Shown piece after piece: positions 44,701-56,035 of a stretch of DNA of 64,000 nucleotides. This stretch comes from Podarcis raffonei. Taxonomy: Eukaryota; Chordata; Lepidosauria; Squamata; Lacertidae. The position numbers were made by a program, and so were the translations under genes. Under the pieces are notes generated by a model. That model did not search any database. It had not been told where the DNA came from and saw only the letters and a program-made list of their open reading frames with translations. Location: the NCBI RefSeq assembly GCF_027172205.1, contig NC_070614.1:1560001-1624000 (forward strand). Reading direction: 5' to 3'. How positions within the stretch are numbered: position 1 is the stretch's first letter; every line of letters starts with the position of its first letter.

Positions 44701-46862
44701 GCTTGACGGGTGTGACGATTGGGGTTTCCCAGGGGGCATTAGGCACCGGCTCCAGCACTCCTTGTTCCACGAGCCGGTCCAATTCCTCGTCTATACGGGG
44801 TTTCAGGGCGAACGGGACCCGGCGGGCCTTGAGCCTGACCGGTCGTACTGCGGGGGTCAAGCTGTAGAGCAATGGGGGGGGCCGTATACTGTCCCAATTT
44901 CCCATCGAAAACCCCTGGAAATTCCTTGCATATGGCGTCCATGTCCACTTGTAAGCTAGTATGGTTCACCCCGGTGACGGCTAGCCCCAGTGGTCCAAAC
45001 CATGCCAACCCCAGTAAGCTAATGTAGGGGCCCTTGACCACCAGCAAGTCCAGTTGCTGCGTCCGCCCTCGGTATTGCACCCTGAAGGTCCCCACCCCCA
45101 TTGTGGGGACCTTACGTTTCTGGAAGTCCCGGAGGGTGAATGGGGCCGGCCTGAGTTTGGGACCCCCAGTAGGACACAGTTTCCTTAAGGTCCTTGCCGA
45201 GATTATGGATAGAGTTGAACCCGTGTCAAGCTCCATGCGGCATGGGGCCCCCTCTATCTGTACGTCAACATAAATTTTCTCTACGTTGGGGTGGGGCAAC
45301 TGGTATACCTGGAAGTCCATGAGCTCTGTCGAGTTGCCTTGGTGCGTTGGGCCCCGGGACCTGGGGCTCTTGGATTGGTCATCTGATGCCTGGCGTCGGG
45401 TGGGCCGAGCCCAACACACCCGGGCGATGTGTCCCGATTTTCTGCACTGCCTGCACTCTGCGTTGCGGAAACGGAAGGTCCTCCTCTCGTGACTTTCTCC
45501 ACAGCTTGCTCAGTTCCCTCCTTCTCTTCAAGGCAGCTGTGGTGTGTGGGCTGCTTGAGTGCGCTGCTGTACTCGGTGCACCTCCTCCCTGTTGGATCCT
45601 GAGTCGTCGGTGAGGTCTTCGTGGTGGACCCTCGGTTGGGACGGCTGGCTCGGCCGTGCCTCTTGCGTCGACCTCTCAGCAGCTTCCGTTGCCAGGGCCT
45701 CCTCCAGAGCGACCTGGAACGTTAGGTCCTTCTTAGCGTAGAGGCGTCGTTGCAGCTTCTCATCCTTCAGGCCACCGACGAGGCGGTCACGAAGCATGTT
45801 CTCCAGCTCTGAGAAGTTGCAGAACCAGGTGGCTTGGCAGAGAGAGGTCACAAACCCAGTTATGGTTTCCCCAGGGGCTTGCCGCTTTGCGTAGAAGGCA
45901 TTTCGACGAGCCACCACTGAGGGCTGTGGCGAAAAGTGCCCCTTCAGCTGTTCCATTCTTGTTTTGTATGGAACAGTAGTGACGTCTTCAGGCGCAAGGA
46001 GAGCCCGGGTGATTTCAAACGTCTCCTCTCCGCAGACGCTGAAGAATATCGCCCTCTTCTTGGCGTCTTCTTCGTCGGTGACCCCTTTGGCTTCTAGGAG
46101 GAAGGTGAAACGGGAGGCGTACGCTTCCCAGTCTCCCGATGCTGGGTTGAATGGCGAGAAGCTGTTGTCGGTTGCCATTCTGAGTTCCTTGTGTCCCGGA
46201 GCTGAAGCCTGGATACACGGTGCGAGGCAGCGGTGCGGCAGGTGGCAGTGCTGCGGTGCTGTGTGTGGCAGGCAGCTCAGCGGGGTCCCACCTTCGTCGC
46301 CAGTGAAATATACTCAGAGTCACAAAGTGATTTCATGCTCTTTATTCAGCTCATAGTGGTGAGGAGGAATGAATGAAAGTCCCCTCAAAGTATCTGCTTT
46401 ATATACATTATTTACACAATGGGCTGCACATGATTGGCTAATTCCGGAATTCTACTGTAAGCCAATCAGGTTGTGGATTCACTTCTATCTGGAGCATGAT
46501 TGGGTAGTTCCTGCCAACCAATCATACTGCTGCATTGTTCTAGGACCAATCAGACTGCTGCATTCTGAATCCTATTGTTCTAGGACCAATCAGACTGCTG
46601 CAGTTTGGATCCTATTCAACTCAGTACATAACATTCTGGGTATAAGCTTTCACTTCTTCAGATACACTGAAACAAAAGCCACCAGACCCTTAGTGGGAGT
46701 GTTGGGAGGGGAAGGTTTTTCTCAGGAAAACACCACCCCACTCTCCCACAATATATAAGGGTCTGGTGGCTTCTCTTTCAGTGTATCTGAAGAAGTGTGC
46801 ATGCACACGAAAGCTCATACCAATAACTAACTTAGGTGATCTCTAAGGTGCTACTGGACTAT
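41712..46862. repeat. Palindromic repeat (about 130-base arms) split by a Gypsy element
   Basis: The left arm (41712-41755, then 46639-46724) reads GTCCAGTAGCACCTTGGAGACCAACTAAGTTTG, TATAAGCTTTCACTTCTTCAGATACACTGAAA and AAAGCCACCAGACCCTTA. The right arm (46726-46862) is its inverse, about 85% similar. CTGAAGA-GTGTGCATGCACAC-GAAA at 46787-46812 resembles a hammerhead ribozyme core. A related end lies inverted at 47440-47530. It could be a Penelope-like element terminus, but I cannot prove the class. Confidence 0.7.
41756..46633 (-). mobile_element. Ty3/Gypsy LTR retrotransposon, nearly whole, very young (fossil)
   Basis: LTRs lie at 41756-42125 and 46304-46633, with a 5-bp target duplication TTCTG (41751-41755 and 46634-46638). 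On the minus strand the internal part holds gag (45528-46178), a CCHC knuckle, protease, reverse transcriptase, RNase H and a chromodomain-less integrase in the Gypsy order. The LTRs differ by one base apart from a 40-bp unit present three times in one and twice in the other, so the insertion is very recent on an evolutionary scale. It looks whole in layout, with a few breaks in the reading frames. It sits in the left arm of a palindromic repeat. Confidence 0.95.
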
Positions 46863-46929
46863 TTATTTTTATGTTTATTTTGACTGCGTCAGACCAACAC
46901 GGTTACCTACCTGAATCTAGAATCAAGGT

Positions 46930-47310
46930 GACTAGTGCATGAATCGTTGTGGCCTGACTACCCCCTCCAAGAACAGCCATCATTGCTGGTACACCAGCCA
47001 TATCTAGTAAAAGGCACTCAGCCACTGAGGCTGCCGGAGCCTCCAGCAACAAAGCCACCCCAAACTACAAAGCTGCTCTTTCACATGGAGGCAACTGACC
47101 AACCTCCCAGACATGAGAACCACCCACCCAGAGTGTCTCCATCTTCGCAGTCCAGCTTATTTATCCTCATCCTGTCCATTATCGTGCTAAGACAGTGGTC
47201 CAGGTCATGCACAGCCTCTCTTGACTCAGATGTCATGGAGAAGTATAGATGTGTGTCTTTGGCATACTGGTGGCACGTTGCCCCAAAACCTCTTAACACT
47301 GCACAACAAC
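46930..47310 (-). mobile_element. L2 LINE fragment, reverse transcriptase
   Basis: The minus strand reads LRGFGATCHQYAKDTHLYFS, with AKD where L2 has the catalytic ADD, then CLSTIMDRMRINKLDCEDGDT. It is clearly dead and old. Confidence 0.8.
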
Positions 47311-47439
47311 CATATCAAATACTGTAAAAGTATAAAACATGCCTAAGCCTGCAACTCTTTGCCCAGTTTCCTGGCAGTCTGCCACAGTGAACTTTATGGG
47401 ACTTACTTCTGAGCTGACATGTATAAGATGAACAACAAA

Positions 47440-47530
47440 GAGTCTTAAGGCACTTTAAAAACAAAAAGATGTATTATGGTGTAAGCTTTGGTGGATTACA
47501 GCACACTTCATCAAATGCATGGAGTGTTGT
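47440..47530 (-). repeat. Terminal fragment of the palindromic repeat family
   Basis: The minus strand reads TTGATGAAGTGTGCTGTAATCCACCAAAGCTTACACC and then TTTTAAAGTGCCTTAAGACTC. The layout is that of the 46787 end (TGA.GAAGTG...CAC.AAAGCTTA...AAGGTGC). Confidence 0.55.
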
Positions 47531-47534
47531 GTGG

Positions 47535-49200
47535 TTATCTTTTTGCGGGCGTTGCAAACAATGAGGTCAGATGAAAATAATATGTAGTGTAGATAGCGAT
47601 AATTGCATAATTCTCTGCTGTATTTCACACACAAAAAGATGATGGTAATACAGCCGTCCTGGCATTTATAAGCCAATCAACACATATAATGTGCCAAAGA
47701 CCCTTTCTGTGTACATACAGCTTTGTGTTATATCATAACAATGGAAGTCTTGAAACACAAAAAGTAGTAAGCAAGACAGGAGTACCTCTAGGCATGTGCA
47801 GAATACCCTTTTCACACCACAACACTGAGGAACTGCTCTAGGGCAGAGGATATAAGCGGAAGTCTCAGCACCCCTCGTTTCCGGAGTTAAGTGTTCTTCT
47901 GCATTTGGGTCAGAATCAGATTCTTAACAAGGCCTGGTCTTGGGGTGTAGAAGAAATTTTTTGTGTGTGGATAAACATACCAAAGCGCTTAACTGAGATG
48001 GCTTTAATTCCAGGGCAATGAATGGGACTTAATAATTCATGCTGGGGGGTCGACTTACAATGCAGGCGCCGCTCTGGCAGTTATGAGAAATCCAACTTTT
48101 GCAAATGCATCCTCTTGGCAACACTATCCTTCCCCATTAAGCTTATCACTTGCAATGTAATGTTGCCAGGATGAAGGCAACAGTTGAATTCAGGACATTT
48201 AAAAAATGGATCTTGCTTGACTTCAGATGACTTTTACAGAAGAAACCTCCAAAACCTCGGTCAAATCACAGATCATATCCATTTCCACTGACTGAACTGT
48301 AAAATCTAGACAAAGTTGCACAAAACCACGATTCCAAGTCACAGAGCCTCAAGGATTGCGAAAAGGCAATCACAGTGAACAAACCCAGGAAGTCAATAGC
48401 TAAGAAAAGTCTATAGACTCAAAAGCAATCTCCAGTAAACCCTGGTGATGATCAATGGTGTGTTGTCATAAGGAAGGATAAACAAGAAAAATCAAACAGT
48501 ATTCAGGTTAAGAAGTCTCTCTCCGAGATAATAAAGGAAAGGAAAGCATCATAGAATTTATTTCTGTCAGTTTCATATTTCTTTCTTTTTTTAAAAAATA
48601 AATTCATTTGCTTTTTTGTTGAAACACTGAGAGAGAGAAAAGGAAGAAAACCAAAAATACAAATGAAAATAATAATGAACACAAAATTATTTACAGAACA
48701 ATAAAGCAAGATTTGGTCTTTGAACTATAGACCCAACTTCACGTCTATTCCTTACTTCAATTATATATTACTTGTTGCCGGTACACACGTCTCTCATAAT
48801 TTAACTAATCCTTAATTTGTCTTAGGTCTCATGTCTTTCTTAAAGCTACTACTGAAATTATTCGAATTATATTTCACTTTACAAGGTTGCCTTAATCCAT
48901 CAGGCAGCAGCACAGCTGTGCATACACCGCACCGTCACAGGAAGGAAGGAAGGAAGGATCCAAGAGCATTTTGCTGGGGGTCTCAAGAGGGCCCCGTGTG
49001 GAATCAGGACCCGCTCCTGGGATCCATGCTTTGCATCACAGCCCGGCTGCTACAGAGCACCAGATCCAGGAAGGTTGCAGTTTAGTCAGCGGAGGCAGAT
49101 GTGATCTGTGATGTGCTGGCCCTTTGGGGGAGATCTCCTGTGAAAATCACGCAAACCCAAGATGATCCATTTTCTATATCCAGCGTCCCCTTATGCTATG
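47535..49200. other. Mostly unique, AT-rich DNA upstream of the ZNF143-site cluster
   Basis: 48540-48720 is T/A-rich and may be a LINE 3' UTR remnant in reverse. No exon is seen. The GC content rises after about 48900 towards the cluster at 49267. Confidence 0.45.
48930..48960 (+). repeat. (GGAA)n microsatellite
   Basis: AGGAAGGAAGGAAGGAAGGATCC, about five units. GGAA runs can bind ETS factors, but it is short. Confidence 0.8.
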
Positions 49201-49266
49201 CCCCCCGAGCAGGACTGAGCAGGGTCGCCCAGGACTGCAGCCTGAGAGCCGTTCCAGCGGGAGAGG

Positions 49267-49510
49267 ACTACACTTCCCAGCATGCCTTGCACAGAGCTCC
49301 TTCGGCCCGCCGGCTATTCCTGCGGAGATTAGCGGCATGGGCAGACTACACTACCCAGCATGCCTCGGGAGGGAGGCATTTCCGGCAACCTCCCATCGGC
49401 ATCTGTGTGGAAACCAGCCACTGGGAGGACTATGTTACCCAGCATGCACCGCTGGAAGAAGGGCTGAAGAACAAGCACGGAGCGCGCAAATGTATGCTGG
49501 GAACTGTAGT
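49267..49510. promoter_or_regulatory. Cluster of four ZNF143/THAP11-type sites, probable promoter
   Basis: Three plus-strand copies of ACTAYRYTWCCCAGCATGC lie at 49267, 49345 and 49429, about 80 bases apart. A fourth copy, ACTACAGTTCCCAGCATAC, lies inverted at 49490-49510. This is the known ZNF143 (Staf) / THAP11 site found in vertebrate promoters, often bidirectional ones. The surrounding 250 bases are CpG-rich and show no transposon match. It lies about 11 kb upstream of GLTP. By recalled synteny the head-to-head neighbour would be TCHP, but no exon of it is seen. Confidence 0.55.
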
Positions 49511-49591
49511 CGCTGCGGCGTGACATCTTCTCTGGAACCTAGCGGCGTTCGACGTATACTTTTTTCAAAACTGTTACCAAAAATAGGTATT

Positions 49592-49996
49592 TGATACGGA
49601 CCCCCGAGGTCCTCTAGCCCACCCCCTGCAATGCAGGAATCAGAGCTAAGCATCCGTGACAGAGGGCCACCCAACATCTGCTTAGAAACCTCCAAGGAAG
49701 GAGAGGCCACCGCCTCCCGAGGGAGTCTCTTCCACTGCCAAACAGCTCTTACTGTCCGAAAGGTCTTCCGGATGTTTCGTCAAAATATTGCTTGTAACTT
49801 GAAGCCATTGTTTGAGTTCTATCCTCCAGAGCAGGAGAAAACAACCCCAACCCCAAGTCAGCCTCCCCTGCCCATGTTCCAGCTTGTCAATCTCCTCCTC
49901 CGTAAAGTGTGGTGCCCAGAACTGGACACTGTATTCCAGGTGTCTTCTGACCAAGGCAGGAGAGAGTGGGACTATTACTGTACTTCCCTTGATCTG
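49592..49996 (-). mobile_element. CR1 LINE, 3' half, left part
   Basis: Plus-strand CCCCCTGCAATGCAGGAATCAGAGCTAAGCATCC and TTCCACTGCCAAACAGCTCTTACTGTCCG, up to CTTGATCTG, are the CR1 3' end. The CR1 resumes at 51625. The Gypsy element 49997-51624 splits it, with ATCTG duplicated on both sides. Confidence 0.85.
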
Positions 49997-51624
49997 CGTT
50001 AGATAGTGGGAATGACGCCACACTGACTCCAAACTGCAGCCCCACGGTGAGTGGGTCGTCTGGGCCTTGGCAGTGGCGTCATCTACCGGCAGCTGCTGGT
50101 AGGCCTGAGCAAGATCGAGTTTCGCAAAAACCTCGCCCTCTTCCAGTGAGCGTAGTAAGTGTTGGATGCCAGGGACGGGGTACGCATGCTGTTGGAGCGC
50201 CTTGTTTATCGTGCACTTATAGTCAGCACAGATGCGCACTGCTCCGTCAGGCTTGATGGGCGTCACGATGGGAGTCTCCCACTTAGCTTTGTCTACGGGT
50301 TCCAGGACCCCCTGTGTGATCAGCTTGTCCAGTTGTTCATCCACCTTAGGCTTGAGTGCAAATGGTACACGTCGAGGCTTGACTCTGATGGGTTTGATTA
50401 GCGGATCAAGGTTAAAGGAGATGGGTGACCCCACGTACTGTCCCAAGGTTCCATCAAACACTTCCAAAAACTCTGTGATGATGGCGTCTATTTCTGACTG
50501 TGAAACACTGTGGATGCCTGTAATTTCCAACCCCAGGGACGCAAACCAGTCCAGTCCCAGCAAGCTGGGCCGATTTCCATCGACCACGACTAATTTCAGC
50601 GGTCCCAAAAATTCCATAAAGGTCACTTTGAACTTGTCCACACCTGCAACCGGAATGTTATTTCCCTGATAATCCCTCAAATGCAGGTAGGTGGAGTCCA
50701 ATTGTTTCTTAGATAATTGGGGAATCAACCTTTTGATGGTACTCCAAGAGACGATGGACATGGCAGAGTTCAACTTCCATGTCACATGGTTTGCCCTCAA
50801 TAGTCACGGTGACATAAATTTTCCTGTGTTCCGACCCGTCAGCCCAGCCAACTGTCAGCTCGGCTGAGCAACGGCAGTTGGTGACAGCGTGGCAGTCCTT
50901 GTTAGCATACCTTGCCGATGCCTTCTTGTTTCCCAGTGCTGGTAGAGTATCTGCTGGCGTAGACGAGCAACAAACCCTCGCCATGTTTTCCCGGTGCCGG
51001 TTGAATGGTGAGGGAGGGACGCTAGCCTCGGCGATATCTCCGCTCTTGAGTGTTCAGCTCAGCAGTTCAGCTCTGGCTGTGTCTTGTTTCATCTGATCCC
51101 ACCTTCGTCACCAGTGTTAAATAGTGGGAATGATGGACGAAGGACACAGCTCTGTTAGATCCACAGCTCTTTATTGCAGCTGTTAGAACTGCTCCTGGAG
51201 TCAGACTCGCTGCAGCCTAGCTGGGTGCTTTATAGAATACTAAGTAACTTGTAACTGTAACAACTCCCAACTAGCTAACCAATCAGTGAGCAACAGTTCT
51301 CAATCCTTCATTTGGATACTGGTGGCCCTGAGTGAGAACTGCAGCTAATCTTAATACAGTGGTATTAAATGCCGAAGCATTTAAGATTACAGTGGTACCT
51401 CGGGTTACATACGCTTCAGGTTACAGACTCCACTAACCCAGAAATAGTACCTTGGGTTAAGAACTTTGCTTCAGGATGAGAACAGAAATCGTGCTCCAGT
51501 GGCGCGGCAGCAGCGGGAGGCCCCATTAGCTAAAATGGTGCTTCAGGTTAAGAACAGTTTCAGGTTAAGAACAGACCTCTGGAACGAATTAAGTACTTAA
51601 CCCGAGGTACCACTGTACATAACA
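49997..51624 (-). mobile_element. Ty3/Gypsy LTR retrotransposon, broken (fossil)
   Basis: The 5' LTR lies at 51115-51624 (TGTTAAATAG...CATAACA in plus orientation) and is itself split by a Tigger-type MITE. Beyond it a gag start remnant, protease and the N-terminal half of reverse transcriptase are recognisable on the minus strand. Only the edge of the other LTR remains. The 5-bp target duplication ATCTG (49992-49996 and 51625-51629) shows the original insertion into a CR1. It is a different family from the element at 41756, older and clearly broken. Confidence 0.9.
51390..51615. mobile_element. Tigger-like (TcMar) MITE, copy 2
   Basis: CAGTGGTACCTCGGGTTA and TTAACCCGAGGTACCACTG ends, TA on both sides, 226 bases, about 90% like 38801-39031. 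It is inserted in the LTR of the Gypsy element. Confidence 0.92.
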
Positions 51625-51890
51625 ATCTGGACACTATACTTCTGTTGAGGCAGCCTAGATTAGCAATAGCTTTTTCTTCTTCTTTTTTTGCTGCTGCATC
51701 ACACTGTTGACTCATGTTCAGATTGTGGTCCTCTGTCCTTTTCACATGTACTGCTAGGTGTCCCCCACCTTATATATGTGCAGCTGGCTCTTCCTGCCCA
51801 AGTACAGAACCTGACATCTACACCCACTGAAATTCATTTTGTTAGCTTGGGCCCAGTACTCCAGTCTGTCATCCATGCTTGTCTTGATGG
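51625..51890 (-). mobile_element. CR1 LINE, right part
   Basis: It resumes at ATCTGGACACTATACTTCTGTTGAGGCAGCC and reads TTTTTTGCTGCTGCATCACACTGTTGACTCATG and on (the [16 protein letters not shown] block on the minus strand). The homology fades at about 51890. Confidence 0.85.
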
Positions 51891-52524
51891 TGTGGTGGTT
51901 GTTCTTTTATTGGCCTTTACAAAAAGCCCAAAAGGGGATAGTGTTTTCCTTCTAGAGATGGTTACAAGCACTGCTTGGGATGTATGTGCTGCAGATTGGG
52001 GTCCGCTTCCCCCTCAGCCACAGAAATCATTTTAGCTTCTTAAGGAAGAAGCATAGAGGAAGACAGAATTATTCATAGAAGCAAAACTAACTTAAAAACA
52101 TGACTTCTTGTAGAAGGGATAGTGGCGATACATTGTAATAAATGTCATTTACAGTGAATATAACCCTGTGGACAGACCAAATTGATAAATAATGCTTTGT
52201 ACACTAACTTTTTGCTGCCATTTTTGTGGATTTTTTTTGTGCTGCTGAAAATTTAACAAATATCATTTAATCTGAAAAACCCTAAACTTTAATTTTTCCT
52301 TCTTCTTTTGCAAAGAACTTCCATCTGAAATTGTGCAGAAGGCATATTGCCTGACTGAGCCAGTTCAGTTCCGTCCTCTCCCCCCCCTTTCTATTTTTAC
52401 AAATTTATTTATTTGGTTTTTCAAATTAAAATTTTACAGAGATATATCAAACATAAATAATAAAAACAAGATTCCTAGGAATCTTCTGGACTTCCACCCT
52501 CCCCTTTTGGGGGGCCTATTATTA
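51891..52524. other. AT-rich intergenic DNA
   Basis: 52395-52510 (TTTACAAATTTATTTATTTGG...) may be an L1 3' UTR in reverse. Nothing else is recognised. Confidence 0.4.
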
Positions 52525-53739
52525 ATCAAATAAAATATTTATTACGGTCATAGACCAGCATAAGTAGGGTGAGGTACAATCATTTAAAATCTGTAAAACA
52601 TTTTGGAAAGCTAAAATTATTAAAACAGAAGGTAAATATAAAAAACTATAAGAAGCTAAAAGAATCTAAAAGAAGGGTTAGGAGCATTAAACAGATGTGG
52701 AAGAGCATAAAAGGTTAGTATATAAAAGGCTATGGCTATCGATTTACAAAGCACTCCAATATGAGTGTTCATTAAATCTAGTTTGTGGCGCAGGTCATGA
52801 TCCGACAAATTTTGAGCACTGCTATGCAACATACGTTGTATGTTGTAGCAGGATTGGTATCTGAAAGCAGCAGGGAGGTATAGAATTGCCCTGTGCACCC
52901 TGGGTACTTATGGGGAGATGAGTGGGTAGATGAGGCTAATACAAATGGCACTGGAGAAGCACATGCTCTATTGTTTCTGTTTGTCCAGAATCACAGCGGC
53001 ATTGTCTCTCTTCCTATATCAACCTTCAATGACAGCCGAGAGGAGGGTGTGACATCGTGCCAGGGTAAAGGCCCTACGATGCTTAGGACTTCAAGTTTAG
53101 TTAGATATGCCATGAGGGAGGCAGAGTACCTGATAGATTCATTGGCAATAAAAGTTGGGGTCCTGGCTAGATCCAGTTGGCGCTCTATGTCTGCTACATG
53201 TTGTTTAATGAGTGCTTTGGCCTGATCATATCCCATGCTGAGTAGAAGACCTGGAGAGAAGCCCAGGGATGAGTTTTTAGTTGCCACTGCCTGTTTCCAT
53301 GTGGATTGAAAATCATCACTCATAGTTAGTGGGATAAGGCCAAGGGGAAATAGAGACAGTCTGAGCCAGTAGTTGAGTATAGTCACCCACACTCTAGCCT
53401 CCACTTTTGTGAAGTCTGTCTAGTCTCAGAGTGGCATTTGTCAGGAGTGCGTGCAGGAGCCAGGCCCTGTGGCGAGTAGGACTTTGCAGGACTGGGGCCT
53501 TCCCAAGTTTGTTCTGAGGAGACAAGGCGCGGCCACACAGGTGAGGCTGATTGGTAACTCACAGCACCTGGTGGCAAGAGCTGGGAAGGGATATAAGGTC
53601 AGCATTTCCCTTTGGCTCTTTGCCACAGCAACACATTCCCTGCCTTGCTGCGTTTGGCTCCTTGACTCCTTGCTTTTTGATCCTCGGACCCTTGACTTTG
53701 TGACTCCTTGCTTCCTGACCCTCGGACCCTTGGCTTCTA

Positions 53740-53823
53740 GACTCTGGCTCTCTGACCCTCGGACTCTTGGCTTCCTGACTTCTGGGCTCTCGTTCCTGCT
53801 CCCACCCTGCCATCTCGCCCCTG
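53740..53823. repeat. 84-bp target duplication of the L1, left copy
   Basis: Identical to 56036-56119 except for one base (CATCTCGCCC against CATCTAGCCC). It is part of the solo LTR. Confidence 0.95.
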
Positions 53824-56035
53824 AAAAAGAACCTGCAGGGTATGGGGGTAGGCCATGGTTTTGAGAATGGTATGGGTGCAATATATTCAGAACAAACGGC
53901 CAAATTAATTGTAAATAATGTGGTTACAGAACAATTTAAGATAGAAAAAGGGACACGACAGGGATGCCCAATTTCCCCTCTGCTCTTTATATCGGTCCTG
54001 GAGGTTTTGCTGAATATGATTAGAAGGGACCGGATGGTTAAAGGCATACAGGTCGGAGCTAAACAGTTCAAATTGAGAGCATTTGCAGATGATCTAGTTT
54101 TGACATTACAGGAGCCAGAATCTAGTACCAAAAGAGTTTTAGAATTAATTCAAGAATTTGGTCAGGTTGCAGGGTTTAAATTGAACAAGTTAAAAACTAA
54201 GGTTCTTGAGAAAAACTTAACACCAATTGAAAGAGAGAAGTTTCAGAATGAAACAGGACTGACTGTGGTTAAGAAAGTGAAGTACTTGGGGATTAATATG
54301 ACAGCTAAAAATGGGAATTTGTTTAAAGATAATTATGAAAAATGTTGGGCTGAAGTGAAAAAAGATTTAGAAATTTGGTCAAATTTGAAGCTTTCCTTGT
54401 TGGGTCGAATTGCAGCTATAAAGATGAATGTATTGCCTAGAATGTTGTTTTTGTTTCAAACATTGCAAATTGTGGACAAGATGGACTGTTTCAAGAAGTG
54501 GTAGAAAGACATTTCTAAATTTGTCTGGCAGGGCAAGAAGCCTAGAATAAAATTTAAGATATTAACTGATGTAAAGGAAAGGGGTGGATTTGCCCTGCCA
54601 GACTTTAAACTTTATTATGAGTCAGCAGCATTCTGCTGGTTGAAAGACTGGCTGCTTCTTGAGAATACAGACATTTTGGATCTTGAAGGTTTTAACAATG
54701 TATTTGGGTGGCATGCATATTTGTGGTACGACAAGGTTAAAGCACATAAAGCTTTCAAAAACCATATTGTCAGGAGAGCATTGTTTAATGTTTGGATTAG
54801 ATATAAGGATCTATTGGAAAATAAAACTCCAAGGTGGTTGTCACCAATGGAGGCTAAGGCTCAGAGAAAATTTAACATGGAGGCCAAATGGCCAAAATAC
54901 TGGGAAATTTTGGAACAAGAAGGGGACAGACTGAAATTGCAGAGTTTTGAGAAATTGAAAGATAAAGTGCGAGATTGGCTTCATTATTACCAGATAATGG
55001 AGGTTTACAATTCGGACAAGAAAGTTGGTTTCCAGGTGGAAAAATCTAAATTGGAAACAGAATTGTTAGAATCCAAAACTAAGACTTTGTCAAAAATGTA
55101 TAACTTGCTGCTGAAATGGAATACCCAGGATGAGACGGTTAAATCTGTAAAGATTAAGTGGGCACAAGATGTTGGACACAATATTATGTTTGCTGACTGG
55201 GAACAGTTGTGGACCACCGGGATTAAATTTACGGCATGTAATGCCTTAAGGGAGAATATTATGAAAATGATATATAGGTGGTACATGACCCCAGTCAAGC
55301 TTGCAAAAATCTATCATTTGCCCGATAACAAATGTTGGAAATGTAAGGAAAATGAAGGTACATTCTTTCACCTTTGGTGGACGTGCCCCAGGATTAAGGC
55401 TTTCTGGGAAATGATATATAATGAATTGAAAAAGGTATTTAAATATACCTTCTTGAAGAAACCAGAGGCCTTTCTCTTGGGCATGGCCGGCCAAGTGGTG
55501 CCAAAGAAGGACAGAACTTTTTTTATGTATGCTACAACAGCAGCAAGAATACTCATCGCAAAGTATTGGAAGATGCAAGATCTACCCACTCTGGAAGAAT
55601 GGCAGATGAAACTGATTGACTGTATGGGATTGGCAGAAATGACGAGCAGAATCCGTGACCAGGGAGAAGAGTCGGCAGAAGAAGATTGGAAAAAATTTAA
55701 GGACTATTTACAGAAATATTGTAAAATTAAGGAATGCTGAATGATGTTGGATTGAAATTGAGTGGTTTCTAGCTGTAATGATATAAAGGAACATGGATGA
55801 AAAAAAGGGTTTGGATAGAAAATAAGGTGATATTATAAGCTGTAATGCTTTAAGTTAAGGATTTGCTGAACAAAGAATTTAAAAGGGAATACAAGAAGGG
55901 GAGGTATGAGGAGGTCAGAGAAATATGTTACTGAAAAGATTGTATTATGAACTATATGTCTTTTTTAATTTTTTTTGTTTGTTTTTTGTTTGTATAAAAA
56001 ATTGAAAATCTTAATAAATATCTTAAAAAAAAAAA
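53824..56035 (+). mobile_element. 5'-truncated L1 LINE, well preserved
   Basis: It starts inside the reverse transcriptase domain and stays in one frame from 53842 to the stop at 55738-55740. A single in-frame TAG at 54502 (after DCFKKW) is the only break seen in about 630 codons. Motifs: GTRQGCPISPLLF, AFADDLVL (catalytic ADD), KYLGINM, and a C-terminal CCHC knuckle CWKCKENEGTFFHLWWTC. The 3' UTR is about 280 bases and ends in an A run at 56025-56035. The flanking duplication of 84 bases is far longer than the usual 7-20 of L1. Confidence 0.95.

Noticed and set aside
53640-53823. Coding tandem repeat (CCTCGGACCCTTGACT...)
   Set aside because: It lies within a solo LTR bounded by a 5-bp target duplication; the open frames across it are incidental.
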